NCBI RefSeq assembly: GCF_027460265.1
Contig: NZ_JAPZBC010000001.1
Span: 2,011,501 to 2,075,500, forward strand
Reading direction: 5' to 3'
Origin: Streptomyces sp. WMMC940
GTDB taxonomy: Bacteria > Actinomycetota > Actinomycetes > Streptomycetales > Streptomycetaceae
Length of the DNA stretch: 64,000 nucleotides
The translations under genes and the position numbers were made by a program. The notes beneath the pieces are model-generated. The model was given only the letters and a program-made list of their open reading frames with translations, searched no databases and was not told the DNA's origin. Positions 48,209-56,206 of this stretch are shown piece after piece; within the stretch, counting starts at the first letter, position 1, and each line of letters opens with the position of its first letter.

Positions 48209-48850
48209 GTGCACTGGTCACTGGTCGTCCCCCTGAAACCGCTCGCACTGGCCAAGAGCAGGTTGTCGGAGGCCACGGGTGGTGCGATGCGGCCGCGGTT
48301 CGCGCTCGCCTTCGCACAGGACACGGTCTCCCGGGCGCTGTCCTGCCGCACGGTGCGGGATGTGGTGGTCGTCACTGACGATCCGCTGGCGGCGGCCGAG
48401 CTGGCGGCCCTGGGCGCGCGTGTCGTCCCGGACTCGCCGGGCGCGGGGCTCAACGCGGCGCTGGCCCACGGGGCCGCCGAGGTGCGCGCGCTGCGGCCGG
48501 CCGCGGCGGTGGCGGCGCTCAACGCGGACCTCCCGGCGCTGCGCCCCGAGGAATTGGAACGGGTGCTCGCCAGGGCCCGGCAATTCCCCAGGGCTTTCCT
48601 GGCGGATGCCGCCGGAATTGGCACGACATTCCTGTCGGCGGCACCCGGCACAGAATTGCGTCCCGCATTCGGCGGGCACTCACGGCAGCGGCATTTGACC
48701 TCGGGGGCCGTGGAAATCGAATTGGACGGGGTGGAGTCGATACGCCGCGACGTGGACACGGGCGGCGATCTGCGGGCCGCTCTCGCGCTGGGCGTCGGCC
48801 CGCGGACGGCGGCCCGGTGCGCTACGGCACCGGTCGGCTGGAGCTGCTGA
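48209..48850 (+). CDS. cofC: 2-phospho-L-lactate/phosphoenolpyruvate guanylyltransferase
   Basis: Activates the phosphorylated C3 acid with GTP in coenzyme F420 synthesis. 213 residues: WSLVVPLKPLALAKSRLS at the start, ALNADLPALRPEELERVL and VEIELDGVESIRRDVDTGGDL at the end. Actinobacterial members (FbiD) are reported to use PEP. GTG 48209; an upstream in-frame GTG at 48185 is possible. Divergent from the acyltransferase gene; other cof/fbi genes are not in the window. Confidence 0.92.
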   Translation: MHWSLVVPLKPLALAKSRLSEATGGAMRPRFALAFAQDTVSRALSCRTVRDVVVVTDDPLAAAELAALGARVVPDSPGAGLNAALAHGAAEVRALRPAAAVAALNADLPALRPEELERVLARARQFPRAFLADAAGIGTTFLSAAPGTELRPAFGGHSRQRHLTSGAVEIELDGVESIRRDVDTGGDLRAALALGVGPRTAARCATAPVGWSC

Positions 48851-48930
48851 ACCACGGCGGCCGCCGACCGCGCCGGACCCGGGCGGGCCTGGACGGAACG
48901 CCCGTCCCGGGCGCCGGATAGGCTCGGGGC

Positions 48931-49134
48931 ATGCAGGCGACCGCGTACACGTACGACCCAGTGACCCGCAGCGGGAGTGTGCTGCTCGACGACGGGACTC
49001 CGGTGGACTTCGGCGCCGCGGCGTTCGACGCCGGGGGGCTGCGGCTGCTGCGCCCGGGCCAGCGGGTGCGGATCGAGACCGAGGGCGAGGGCGACACCCT
49101 CCGGATCACGCTGGTGACCCTGCAGACGCTGTGA
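48931..49134 (+). CDS. Small cold-shock-like (OB-fold) protein candidate
   Basis: 67 residues. The pattern [36 protein letters not shown] resembles the second half of a cold-shock domain (strands with DDG..V.F, then LR.GQ.V.. ET). The aromatic RNP motifs of true CspA are missing, so it may be a diverged OB-fold protein. ATG start. It follows cofC by 80 bases on the same strand. Confidence 0.7.
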   Translation: MQATAYTYDPVTRSGSVLLDDGTPVDFGAAAFDAGGLRLLRPGQRVRIETEGEGDTLRITLVTLQTL

Positions 49135-49168
49135 CCGGCACGGTCCGCACGGTGCGGGAGAACGCCGC

Positions 49169-49199
49169 GGGCCGGGCTCCCCCTGGGGGAGTCCGGCCC
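49169..49199. terminator. Bidirectional terminator before hupS
   Basis: GGGCCGGGCTCCCCC / GGGGGAGTCCGGCCC with one mismatch and a one-base centre. It lies between the convergent 67-residue gene and the HU gene, close to both stops. Confidence 0.7.
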
Positions 49200-49231
49200 G
49201 TCGCGTGAGTGGCCCTGAAATGGTGCGCCGC

Positions 49232-49846
49232 TTACTTCTTGCGGGCAGTGGTCTTCTTGGCGGTGGTCTTGCGCGCGGTGGCCTTCTTCGCCGGCGCCTT
49301 CTTGGCCGTCGCCTTCTTCGCGGGAGCGGTCTTCTTCGCCGTCGCCGCCTTCTTGGCGGTGGTCTTCTTCGCCGCCGCGGTGGTCTTCTTGGCGGTGGTC
49401 TTCTTCGCCGCCGTCTTCTTCGCGGCCGTGGTCTTCTTGGCGGTGGTCTTCTTCGCCGCCGCCTTCTTGGCCGTCGCCTTCTTCGCGGCCGCCTTCTTCG
49501 CGGCGGCGCCCATCTGCAGGCTGCCCTTCGGAGCCTTCTTCACGGACACTTCGCCACCCCTGGGGAGCTTCTTCGTGCCGCTCACCAGGTCCTTGAATCC
49601 CTGGCCCGCGCGGAACCGCGGCACCGAGGTCTTCTTGACCCGTACGCGCTCGCCCGTCTGCGGGTTGCGGGCGTAGCGGGCCGGGCGGTCCACCTTCTCG
49701 AACGAGCCGAAGCCGGTGACCGAAACCCGGTCGCCGCCGACAACCGCGCGGACGATCGCGTCGAGGACCGCGTCGACAGCTTCGGCGGCCTGCTGCCGGC
49801 CGCCCATCTTGTCGGCAATCGCTTCTACGAGCTGCGCCTTGTTCAC
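49232..49846 (-). CDS. hupS: HU-family nucleoid protein with lysine-rich histone-like tail
   Basis: 204 residues. N-terminal HU domain (1-93): [42 protein letters not shown] and [12 protein letters not shown]. The C-terminal tail (about 107-204) is a run of [16 protein letters not shown] Ala/Lys repeats resembling histone H1. HupS is the sporulation-linked HU of Streptomyces. AT-rich DNA upstream (TTAGGCAGATATATACCG near 49901) is the likely promoter. Confidence 0.96.
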   Translation of the reverse strand: MNKAQLVEAIADKMGGRQQAAEAVDAVLDAIVRAVVGGDRVSVTGFGSFEKVDRPARYARNPQTGERVRVKKTSVPRFRAGQGFKDLVSGTKKLPRGGEVSVKKAPKGSLQMGAAAKKAAAKKATAKKAAAKKTTAKKTTAAKKTAAKKTTAKKTTAAAKKTTAKKAATAKKTAPAKKATAKKAPAKKATARKTTAKKTTARKK

Positions 49847-50017
49847 GTCTTCCCCTTCGGAGACATCGCCGGAACGAAACTGTTCAAGCTATTTCGCACG
49901 TTAGGCAGATATATACCGCAAATCAAACACGAAACGGGCTAATCACCCTAGTGCCGCAACGAAGTCGACCGTCGCGGCCACGCGACCGCGCCGCATATCG
50001 ACCCCGTCGCCGGGTGG

Positions 50018-50245
50018 TCAGTCACCTTGGGGGAATCGACCTTCATCGAGGTCCTTCATCAACCGGTCCAGGCGCCTTGCGGCGTCTGCGAGATCGTGCT
50101 TCGCCACGGCCGTCACTGCCAGCAGCTTCCGGGACAGCGCCATCCGCACGCCCTCCGGAACTTGCAGTTCGCGCACTGTCGTGTGTGCTTCCTTCAGTCG
50201 GGCCGCAACCGCCTCGTAGAGCTCGAGTTGGCTGTCGCGTTCCAT
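50018..50245 (-). CDS. Small helical protein, function unknown
   Basis: 75 residues from ATG 50245. Predicted all-helical: ERDSQLELYEAVAARLKEAH, then VRMALSRKLLAVTAVAKHDLADAARRLDRLMKDLDEG. I do not recognise the family. Length, start and gene order (between hupS and leuD) fit a conserved Streptomyces protein. No membrane segment or Cys. Confidence 0.65.
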   Translation of the reverse strand: MERDSQLELYEAVAARLKEAHTTVRELQVPEGVRMALSRKLLAVTAVAKHDLADAARRLDRLMKDLDEGRFPQGD

Positions 50246-50349
50246 GCACCGATTGTGCCATCTGGGGCGAGTTGTCGCCCCACAGGGCATCAACATGCGA
50301 CTGCGCCCCCCACCGGGCGGTGGAGGGCGCAGTTCGGGAAAACCGCTGC

Positions 50350-50943
50350 TCAGACCTCAATCGTACGAGGTTTGAAGGCCGGCCTGGAGGCTTCGTAGGC
50401 CGCGATGTCGGCTTCGTTCTGAAGGGTGAGGCTGATGTCGTCGAGGCCGTTGAGCAGCCTCCATCGGGCGTTCTCGTCGAGTTCGAAGTCGGCGGTGACG
50501 CCTGGGGCGCGGACCTGGCGCTGTTCGAGGTCGACGGTGATGTCGACGTCGGGGTCGGTCTCGGTCAGTTCCCAGAGCCGGTCGACGGTCTGCTGGGGGA
50601 GTACCACGGTCAGCAGGCCGTTCTTGAGGGAGTTGCCGCGGAAGATGTCGGCGAAGCGGGAGGAGATGACTGTCTTGAAGCCGTAGTTCTGCAGGGCCCA
50701 GACGGCGTGTTCGCGGGAGGAGCCGGTGCCGAAGTCGGGGCCCGCGATCAGCACGGTGGCGCCCTGCCGCTCGGGCTGGTTGAGGACGAAGTCGTCGTTC
50801 TTGCGCCAGGCCTCGAAGAGGCCGTCCTCGAATCCGTCGCGGGTGACCTTCTTCAGCCAGTGGGCGGGGATGATCTGGTCGGTGTCGACGTTGCTGCGGC
50901 GCAGCGGCACGGCCCGGCCGGTGTGGGTGGTGAAAGCTTCCAT
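50350..50943 (-). CDS. leuD: 3-isopropylmalate dehydratase small subunit
   Basis: Partner of LeuC in leucine synthesis. 197 residues with [26 protein letters not shown] at the start, [14 protein letters not shown] (substrate loop) and the swivel-domain end. ATG 50943 lies five bases after the leuC stop. Confidence 0.97.
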   Translation of the reverse strand: MEAFTTHTGRAVPLRRSNVDTDQIIPAHWLKKVTRDGFEDGLFEAWRKNDDFVLNQPERQGATVLIAGPDFGTGSSREHAVWALQNYGFKTVISSRFADIFRGNSLKNGLLTVVLPQQTVDRLWELTETDPDVDITVDLEQRQVRAPGVTADFELDENARWRLLNGLDDISLTLQNEADIAAYEASRPAFKPRTIEV

Positions 50944-50948
50944 GGTGG

Positions 50949-52382
50949 TCAGACTCCGGCGGGCGTGGGGGTGGCGGACACGTCGGTGAGGTCGGCGGGA
51001 GAGGCGAGGTGGCCGAGGACCGCGGTGGCGGCGGCGACCTGTGGCGAGACCAGGTGGGTTCGTCCGCCTTTGCCCTGGCGGCCTTCGAAGTTGCGGTTGG
51101 AGGTGGAGGCGGAGCGCTCGCCGGGGGCGAGCTGGTCGGGGTTCATGCCCAGGCACATCGAGCAGCCCGCGTGCCGCCATTGGGCGCCGGCCTCCTTGAA
51201 GACCTTGTCCAGCCCTTCCTCGACGGCCTGCAGGGCGACCCGCACCGAGCCGGGAACGACCAGCATCCGTACGCCGTCGGTGACTTTGCGGCCCTGGAGG
51301 ACCGACGCCGCCGAGCGCAGGTCCTCGATACGGCCGTTGGTGCAGGAGCCTACGAAGACGGTGTCCACCTTGATGTCGCGCAGCGCCTGTCCGGCGGTCA
51401 ACCCCATGTATTCCAGGGCCTTTTCCGCGGCGAGACGCTCCGAGGCGTCCTCGTACGATGCGGGGTCGGGGACCTGTCCGGACAGCGGTGCGCCCTGGCC
51501 GGGGTTGGTGCCCCAGGTGACGAACGGGGCCAGTTCGGCGGCGTCGATGAACACCTCGGCGTCGAAGACCGCGTCGTCGTCGGTGCGCAGGGTCCTCCAG
51601 TAGGCGACGGCCGCGTCCCAGTCCTCGCCCGTCGGGGCGTGGTCGCGTCCTTTCAGGTAGTCGAACGTGGTCTGGTCGGGGGCGATCATGCCCGCTCGGG
51701 CGCCGGCCTCGATGGACATGTTGCAGATGGTCATCCGGGCCTCCATCGAGAGCTTCTCGATGGCCGGGCCGCGGTATTCCAGGACGTAGCCTTGGCCGCC
51801 GCCGGTGCCGATCCTGGCGATGATGGCCAGGATCAGGTCCTTGGCGGTGACGTCGTCGGGCAGTTCCCCGTCGACGGTGATCGCCATGGTCCTGGGGCGG
51901 GCCATGGGCAGGGTCTGGGTGGCCAGTACGTGCTCGACCTGGGAGGTGCCGATACCGAACGCCAGCGCGCCGAAGGCGCCGTGGGTGGAGGTGTGGGAGT
52001 CGCCGCAGACCACGGTGGTGCCCGGCTGGGTCAGCCCCAGCTGCGGCCCCACGACATGGACCACGCCCTGCTCGACGTCACCCAGCGGATGCAGCCGGAC
52101 GCCGAACTCCGCGCAGTTCTTGCGCAGGGTCTCCAGCTGCGCACGGGAGACGGGGTCGGCGACGGGCTTGTCGATGTCCAGGGTGGGGGTGTTGTGGTCC
52201 TCGGTCGCGATGGTGAGGTCGAGCCGCCGCACCCGGCGCCCGTTCTGACGGAGACCGTCGAACGCCTGCGGACTCGTCACCTCGTGCAGCAGGTGGAGAT
52301 CGATGAAGAGGAGATCGGGCTCGCCCTCGACGCGCCGGACGACATGATCGTCCCAGACCTTCTCCGCGAGTGTCCTACCCAT
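50949..52382 (-). CDS. leuC: 3-isopropylmalate dehydratase large subunit
   Basis: Isomerises 2- to 3-isopropylmalate using a 4Fe-4S cluster. 477 residues. Cluster cysteines lie in [10 protein letters not shown] and [36 protein letters not shown] is the aconitase signature. ATG 52382 is used. The gene is divergent from ndgR across a 176-base region; NdgR is known to activate leuCD in S. coelicolor. Confidence 0.97.
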   Translation of the reverse strand: MGRTLAEKVWDDHVVRRVEGEPDLLFIDLHLLHEVTSPQAFDGLRQNGRRVRRLDLTIATEDHNTPTLDIDKPVADPVSRAQLETLRKNCAEFGVRLHPLGDVEQGVVHVVGPQLGLTQPGTTVVCGDSHTSTHGAFGALAFGIGTSQVEHVLATQTLPMARPRTMAITVDGELPDDVTAKDLILAIIARIGTGGGQGYVLEYRGPAIEKLSMEARMTICNMSIEAGARAGMIAPDQTTFDYLKGRDHAPTGEDWDAAVAYWRTLRTDDDAVFDAEVFIDAAELAPFVTWGTNPGQGAPLSGQVPDPASYEDASERLAAEKALEYMGLTAGQALRDIKVDTVFVGSCTNGRIEDLRSAASVLQGRKVTDGVRMLVVPGSVRVALQAVEEGLDKVFKEAGAQWRHAGCSMCLGMNPDQLAPGERSASTSNRNFEGRQGKGGRTHLVSPQVAAATAVLGHLASPADLTDVSATPTPAGV

Positions 52383-52526
52383 CGCTTTCCCTCCGGCCCG
52401 GCAGCGTCGCCGGGCACCAAATAGAGATCGATTGCGCCGCCGTCCGCATACCGGGCCGGGCGGGGAGCGCGGGCCCTTGTGCGGCCGCACATCCAGAGTC
52501 GCAACTTCTCGGAGAATTTGAACTTG

Positions 52527-52545
52527 CGTTTCACAGAGTGAGACG
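52527..52545 (+). promoter_or_regulatory. Palindromic operator near the ndgR start
   Basis: CGTTTCAC-AGA-GTGAGACG is a near-perfect palindrome (7 of 8 pairs), 13 bases upstream of the ndgR ATG and in the shared leuC/ndgR region. The position suits an IclR-type autoregulatory site. Binding by NdgR is inferred. Confidence 0.6.
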
Positions 52546-52558
52546 TGAGTATCGTTGC

Positions 52559-53272
52559 ATGGACAACTCTAGCGGCGTCGGCGTTCTCGACAAGGCAGCT
52601 CTGGTACTGAGCGCCCTGGAGTCCGGTCCGGCCACCCTCGCCGGGCTGGTCGCGGCGACAGGGCTCGCACGACCCACGGCACACCGCCTCGCCGTGGCAC
52701 TGGAACACCACCGGATGGTGGCGAGGGACATGCAGGGCCGGTTCATCCTCGGCCCGCGGCTGGCGGAGCTCGCAGCCGCCGCCGGCGAGGACCGGCTGCT
52801 GGCCACGGCGGGGCCGGTGCTGACGCATCTGCGCGATGTGACGGGCGAGAGCGCGCAGCTCTACCGCCGGCAGGGAGACATGCGCATCTGCGTGGCGGCC
52901 GCCGAGCGGCTGTCCGGACTGCGGGACACGGTGCCCGTCGGCTCCACGCTCACCATGAAGGCGGGCTCCTCGGCCCAGATCCTGATGGCCTGGGAGGAGC
53001 CGGAGCGGCTGCACCGCGGTCTGCAGGGGGCGCGCTTCACGGCGACGGCACTGTCCGGCGTCCGGCGCCGGGGCTGGGCGCAGTCGATCGGCGAGCGGGA
53101 GCCCGGCGTCGCGTCCGTCTCGGCGCCGGTGCGCGGCCCCTCGAACCGGGTCGTCGCCGCCGTCTCGGTCTCCGGACCGATCGAGCGCCTCACCCGACAC
53201 CCCGGCCGGATGCACGCACAGGCCGTCATCGACGCGGCGGCACGCCTCTCCGACGCCCTCCGCCGCGGCTGA
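52559..53272 (+). CDS. ndgR: IclR-family regulator NdgR
   Basis: 237-residue regulator of leucine and related amino-acid metabolism and of antibiotic production in Streptomyces. N-terminal winged helix (about 10-60): [40 protein letters not shown]. The IclR effector domain follows, with [35 protein letters not shown] and [22 protein letters not shown]. Length and location beside leuCD match. There is no clear Shine-Dalgarno at ATG 52559. Confidence 0.95.
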   Translation: MDNSSGVGVLDKAALVLSALESGPATLAGLVAATGLARPTAHRLAVALEHHRMVARDMQGRFILGPRLAELAAAAGEDRLLATAGPVLTHLRDVTGESAQLYRRQGDMRICVAAAERLSGLRDTVPVGSTLTMKAGSSAQILMAWEEPERLHRGLQGARFTATALSGVRRRGWAQSIGEREPGVASVSAPVRGPSNRVVAAVSVSGPIERLTRHPGRMHAQAVIDAAARLSDALRRG

Positions 53273-53327
53273 CCGGACGGGTCCCGCGGCCGCCCCGCCC
53301 GCCGACACCGCGGGGCGGCCCGATCAC

Positions 53328-53365
53328 GCCGCGGGCGGGACTCCCCCAGGAGCCCCGCCCGCGGC
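53328..53365. terminator. Hairpin 1 after ndgR
   Basis: GCCGCGGGCGGGACTCC / GGAGCCCCGCCCGCGGC, 16 of 17 pairs, four-base loop. First of two hairpins in the convergent gap. Confidence 0.75.
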
Positions 53366-53369
53366 GTTA

Positions 53370-53415
53370 GCGGAGCGTCTGCGCCCCGCGATCATGCCGG
53401 GCGCAGACGCTCCGC
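53370..53415. terminator. Hairpin 2, overlapping the DUF4188 stop
   Basis: Perfect 17-base arms GCGGAGCGTCTGCGCCC / GGGCGCAGACGCTCCGC. The loop contains the TGA stop of the minus-strand gene. With hairpin 1 it forms a tandem bidirectional terminator. Confidence 0.8.
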
Positions 53416-53877
53416 GGCCCGTTCACCGCGCCGGGCGACCGGGACGACACCGCTCGCCGCACCCAGACCGAACGCGGGCATGTTCACGTAGACGTTCTCG
53501 TACGAGCCCGCCGGCACGATGTACGTCTCGTGCCAGAAGCCGACCTTCCCCCTGCCCTCGCGCATCCGCCGGTTGAACGCCGCCCAGGCCGGGCGGTGCT
53601 CCCTGTCCTGGGCCGCCGCGTAGGCGAAGAGCTTCTCCTCGGTGTCCCAGTACTGGACGGTGCAGAGGACGCGTGGACCGCCCAGCAGCAACCGGTAGCC
53701 GAGCAGCCCGCTGTCCTCGTCCTTCGACAGCTCCTTCAGCATCCGCGGCATGGCCCGGAACACCGGCCACCAACTCCGCACCGAGCGGAAGCTGTTGATG
53801 CGCATGCCGATGAGGAAGACGACCACGTCGCCCTGCGCGTCGGCGGTCATGCGGCCCTGGATCGGTGTGCTGCCCAT
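53392..53877 (-). CDS. DUF4188 (monooxygenase-like) protein
   Basis: 161 residues. DUF4188 traits: VVVFLIGMRINSFRSVRSWWPVFRAMPRMLKEL, LGYRLLLGGPRVLCTVQYWDTEEKLFAYA and KVGFWHETYIVPAGSYENVYVNMP. The fold resembles small alpha/beta-barrel monooxygenases; the substrate is unknown. ATG 53877 with GAGGAGG upstream. It shares an operator region with the divergent MerR gene, so it is a likely target. Confidence 0.85.
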   Translation of the reverse strand: MGSTPIQGRMTADAQGDVVVFLIGMRINSFRSVRSWWPVFRAMPRMLKELSKDEDSGLLGYRLLLGGPRVLCTVQYWDTEEKLFAYAAAQDREHRPAWAAFNRRMREGRGKVGFWHETYIVPAGSYENVYVNMPAFGLGAASGVVPVARRGERAAERLRPA

Positions 53878-53901
53878 GACGGTTCCTCCTCGAGTGCCAA
53901 T

Positions 53902-53931
53902 TGGATAGTTCAGCTATCCATGATTGGATAG
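53902..53931 (+). promoter_or_regulatory. Operator region with three TGGATAG half-sites
   Basis: TGGATAG (53902-53908) and CTATCCA (53914-53920) form a perfect inverted repeat with a five-base spacer; a third TGGATAG occurs at 53925-53931. The region lies between the DUF4188 start and the MerR start, suiting shared repression or autoregulation. Confidence 0.65.
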
Positions 53932-53960
53932 TGACACTCCCCAAGGAAGGGCGCAAGGGC

Positions 53961-54599
53961 ATGAGACTCGCGGAGCTCAGCGAACGCAGCGGGGTGCCGA
54001 TACCGACGATCAAGTACTACCTGCGCGAGCGGCTGCTGCCGCCGGGCCATCGGATCAGCGCCACCCAGTCCGAGTACGACGAGGGGCATCTGCGCCGGCT
54101 CCGTCTCGTCCGCGCCCTGATCCAGGTCGGCCGGATACCGGTGGCGACCGCGCGCGAGGTGCTTGCCGCCGTCGCCGACGACGGCCTCGACCCCCATGTG
54201 CGGCTCGGCGCCGCCGTCTGGGCCATGCCGCACGGCACGGAGCCCGACGAGGACGACCCGGCCACGGAGACGGCCCGCCGCACCGCGGACGCGCTGCTGG
54301 AGAAGCTGGGCTGGACCTTCGGCCAGGAGGTCGGCGCGCAGTCACCCGCCTACCGGATGGTGGTCTCCGGGATCGCCACGATGGTGCGTCTCGGATATCC
54401 CTGCGACATGGGGCAGCTGCTGCCGTACGCCCGGGGCGCGGCCGAACTGGCCGTGGCGGACCTGGACTTGGTGGAACGGTACGAGCCCGGGGAGGAGCAG
54501 GTGGAGGCGGCCGTGGCGCTGACCGTGCTCTACGAGCCGGTACTGCTCGGGCTGCGCAGGCTGGCCCAGGCCGAGGAGTCCAACCGGCGCTTCGGCTGA
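53961..54599 (+). CDS. MerR-family transcriptional regulator
   Basis: 212 residues. N-terminal winged helix: MRLAELSERSGVPIPTIKYYLRERLLPPG (about 1-30), then RRLRLVRALIQVGRIPVATAREVL, the MerR dimer helix. The long C-terminal helical domain (about 90-212) has no ligand-binding Cys. Effector unknown. ATG 53961 is chosen over in-frame TTG 53901 and GTG 53931, both inside the operator region. The DUF4188 gene is divergent, and the pair probably acts together. Confidence 0.85.
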   Translation: MRLAELSERSGVPIPTIKYYLRERLLPPGHRISATQSEYDEGHLRRLRLVRALIQVGRIPVATAREVLAAVADDGLDPHVRLGAAVWAMPHGTEPDEDDPATETARRTADALLEKLGWTFGQEVGAQSPAYRMVVSGIATMVRLGYPCDMGQLLPYARGAAELAVADLDLVERYEPGEEQVEAAVALTVLYEPVLLGLRRLAQAEESNRRFG

Positions 54600-54626
54600 C
54601 CCCGGCGGAGGACGACGCAGGAAACG

Positions 54627-54662
54627 CGAGGAGGCCCTCCCCTGCTGGGGAGGGCCTCCTCG
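54627..54662. terminator. Terminator between the MerR gene and the tRNA cluster
   Basis: Perfect 16-base arms (54627-54642 and 54647-54662) with a TGCT loop. It suits both the MerR gene (plus) and the last tRNA (minus). Confidence 0.85.
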
Positions 54663-54667
54663 TCGCG

Positions 54668-54740
54668 TACCCCCGACCGGATTCGAACCGGCGCTACCGC
54701 CTTGAGAGGGCGGCGTGCTAGGCCGCTACACAACGGGGGC
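54668..54740 (-). tRNA. tRNA-Glu (CTC)
   Basis: 73 nt on the minus strand. GCCCCCG acceptor, T-loop GGTTCGAATCC and anticodon loop CTCTCAA, so anticodon CTC reads GAG. It is the last of five in the order of transcription. Confidence 0.96.
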
Positions 54741-54768
54741 AAGATCTTGATCCATCGAGACGGATCAG

Positions 54769-54840
54769 CTGGCCTACCTGGACTCGAACCAAGACTAACT
54801 GAACCAGAATCAGTCGTGCTGCCAATTACACCATAGGCCA
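54769..54840 (-). tRNA. tRNA-Gln (CTG)
   Basis: 72 nt, acceptor TGGCCTA/TAGGCCA, T-arm GGTTCGAGTCC, anticodon loop TTCTGGT with anticodon CTG (codon CAG). Confidence 0.95.
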
Positions 54841-54861
54841 CTGGTGGTCTAGACCAGTTGG

Positions 54862-54934
54862 TACCCCCGACCGGATTCGAACCGGCGCTACCGCCTTGAG
54901 AGGGCGGCGTGCTAGGCCGCTACACAACGGGGGC
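54862..54934 (-). tRNA. tRNA-Glu (CTC), second copy
   Basis: 73 nt, identical in sequence to the copy at 54668-54740. Anticodon CTC. Confidence 0.96.
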
Positions 54935-55022
54935 CCTGGGCGATCCCCACCCGGCGGACGCCGGATGTTTGTCACTGCGAGGCCACCGGGAGCGACCCAG
55001 GTGATCTCGCGGGAAGGATCTG

Positions 55023-55095
55023 TACCCCCGACCGGATTCGAACCGGCGCTACTGCCTTGAGAGGGCAGCGTGCTAGGCCGCTACACAACGGGGGC
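55023..55095 (-). tRNA. tRNA-Glu (CTC), variant copy
   Basis: 73 nt. Same as the other two except for a compensating change in the anticodon stem (CTGCC/GGCAG instead of CCGCC/GGCGG). Anticodon CTC is unchanged. The pairing-preserving change shows the copy is functional. Confidence 0.95.
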
Positions 55096-55116
55096 TTTGC
55101 AGATGAGCTCTGCGAG

Positions 55117-55188
55117 CTGGCCTACCAGGACTCGAACCTAGACTAACTGAACCAGAATCAGTCGTGCTGCCAATTACACCATAGGCCA
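55117..55188 (-). tRNA. tRNA-Gln (CTG), second copy
   Basis: 72 nt, nearly identical to 54769-54840 with small T-arm changes (ACCAGGACTCGAACCTA side). First of the cluster to be transcribed. Anticodon CTG. Confidence 0.95.
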
Positions 55189-55197
55189 CCAAAACTC

Positions 55198-55215
55198 AAC
55201 CCCCCTGCGGGGGTT
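55198..55215. terminator. Short hairpin between the HAD gene and the tRNA cluster
   Basis: AACCCCC / GGGGGTT, four-base loop, with T-rich flanks on both strands. It lies just before the first tRNA and after the HAD stop. Confidence 0.6.
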
Positions 55216-55279
55216 TTGTTCAGGTTGTGCGCTTCCGGGTCCGGCCTTTCGGCTTGCTCCCCTCGGCGCAGGAAGAACA

Positions 55280-56002
55280 TTACCCGAAGGAGCACGGCGC
55301 TCCAAAACGGGTATCCGCCCGCAGCAGGGCGGGCAGCTCCCCCAGGCCGGTGATCCGGATCAGCTCCGGCCGGCCGCCCAGTCCGCCGCGGTCCAGCCAG
55401 ACACCGGTCAGACCCGCGGCGACGGCCCCCACCGCGTCGATGTCCGGGTGGTCGCCCACGTACGCCACCTCCCCCGGAGGCAGCCCGAGGGAGTCGCACG
55501 CGGCGTGGAAGGCGGCGGCCCGGGGTTTGGCGACGCCCAGTTCGGCCGCGCACACGACCGCCTCGAAGCGATCGCGCACGCCCAGCACGGTGAGCTTGCG
55601 GTGCTGGTTGCGGATGGAGGAGTTCGAGAGCACCCCGTGCCGGAAGCCGGCCGCCAGGGCGTCCAGCGCGGGTACGGCGTCGGGGAAGAGCTGCCAGGCG
55701 GCCTCGTAGTGGGCGACGTAGCGGGCGAACCACTCGTCCGCCCGGACGTCGCTCATGCCGGGCGCCCCGAGGAAGTCCCGGACGCGGTCCCGCCGCTGGG
55801 CCTCGAAGTCCACTCCGCCGCCCTCGAAGCGCCGCCAGTGGATCCGGGTGAGCTCCTTCCAGCGCGTGAGGGCCTGGTCGACGGACGCGTACGCCTCGGC
55901 CAGACCCTCGGCCCGCAGGTGCCGCTCCATGCCGACGCGGTCGGCTCCGGCGTAGTCGAAGATCGTGTCGTCGACGTCCCACAGTACGGCTCGGATCGGC
56001 AT
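55280..56002 (-). CDS. HAD-superfamily hydrolase
   Basis: 240 residues. HAD motifs: I RAVLWDVDDTIFDY (about 4-17, nucleophile Asp9), II GVLSNSS, III VAKPRAAAFHAA, IV YVGDHPDIDAVGA. The insertion cap is helical. It resembles phosphoglycolate-phosphatase-like or haloacid hydrolases; the substrate is unknown. It follows gltX on the same strand after a terminator. Confidence 0.92.
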   Translation of the reverse strand: MPIRAVLWDVDDTIFDYAGADRVGMERHLRAEGLAEAYASVDQALTRWKELTRIHWRRFEGGGVDFEAQRRDRVRDFLGAPGMSDVRADEWFARYVAHYEAAWQLFPDAVPALDALAAGFRHGVLSNSSIRNQHRKLTVLGVRDRFEAVVCAAELGVAKPRAAAFHAACDSLGLPPGEVAYVGDHPDIDAVGAVAAGLTGVWLDRGGLGGRPELIRITGLGELPALLRADTRFGAPCSFG

Positions 56003-56159
56003 GGTCCGAGGCTACGCCGAAGGAGTGACTCCCTCCCCGGGACGGGCGGAGAGAACGCCGTGCGGCGGGTTCGCGCAAGGGGAGTGGCTCCTCCGCCGCA
56101 GGCCGGTCGCCGGGGAGACGGAGGCGTCGGGAAGGACGTCGGTCCCCGGAGACGCCGGA

Positions 56160-56186
56160 GCGGCGGCAGCCACGGGCTGCCGCCGC
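56160..56186 (-). terminator. Terminator after gltX
   Basis: Perfect GCGGCGGCAGCC / GGCTGCCGCCGC, three-base loop, 21 bases below the gltX stop. Confidence 0.8.
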
Positions 56187-56206
56187 ACCGGGCGTCCGGC
56201 GACGCG

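Noticed and set aside
49290..49520. Repetitive DNA in the HU gene, reminiscent of an array
   Set aside because: It encodes the [12 protein letters not shown] tail of HU; periodicity is of codons, not CRISPR spacers.
54668..55188. Possible attachment site of an integrated element at the tRNA cluster
   Set aside because: No integrase, no direct repeats outside the tRNA copies, and conserved housekeeping genes on both sides.
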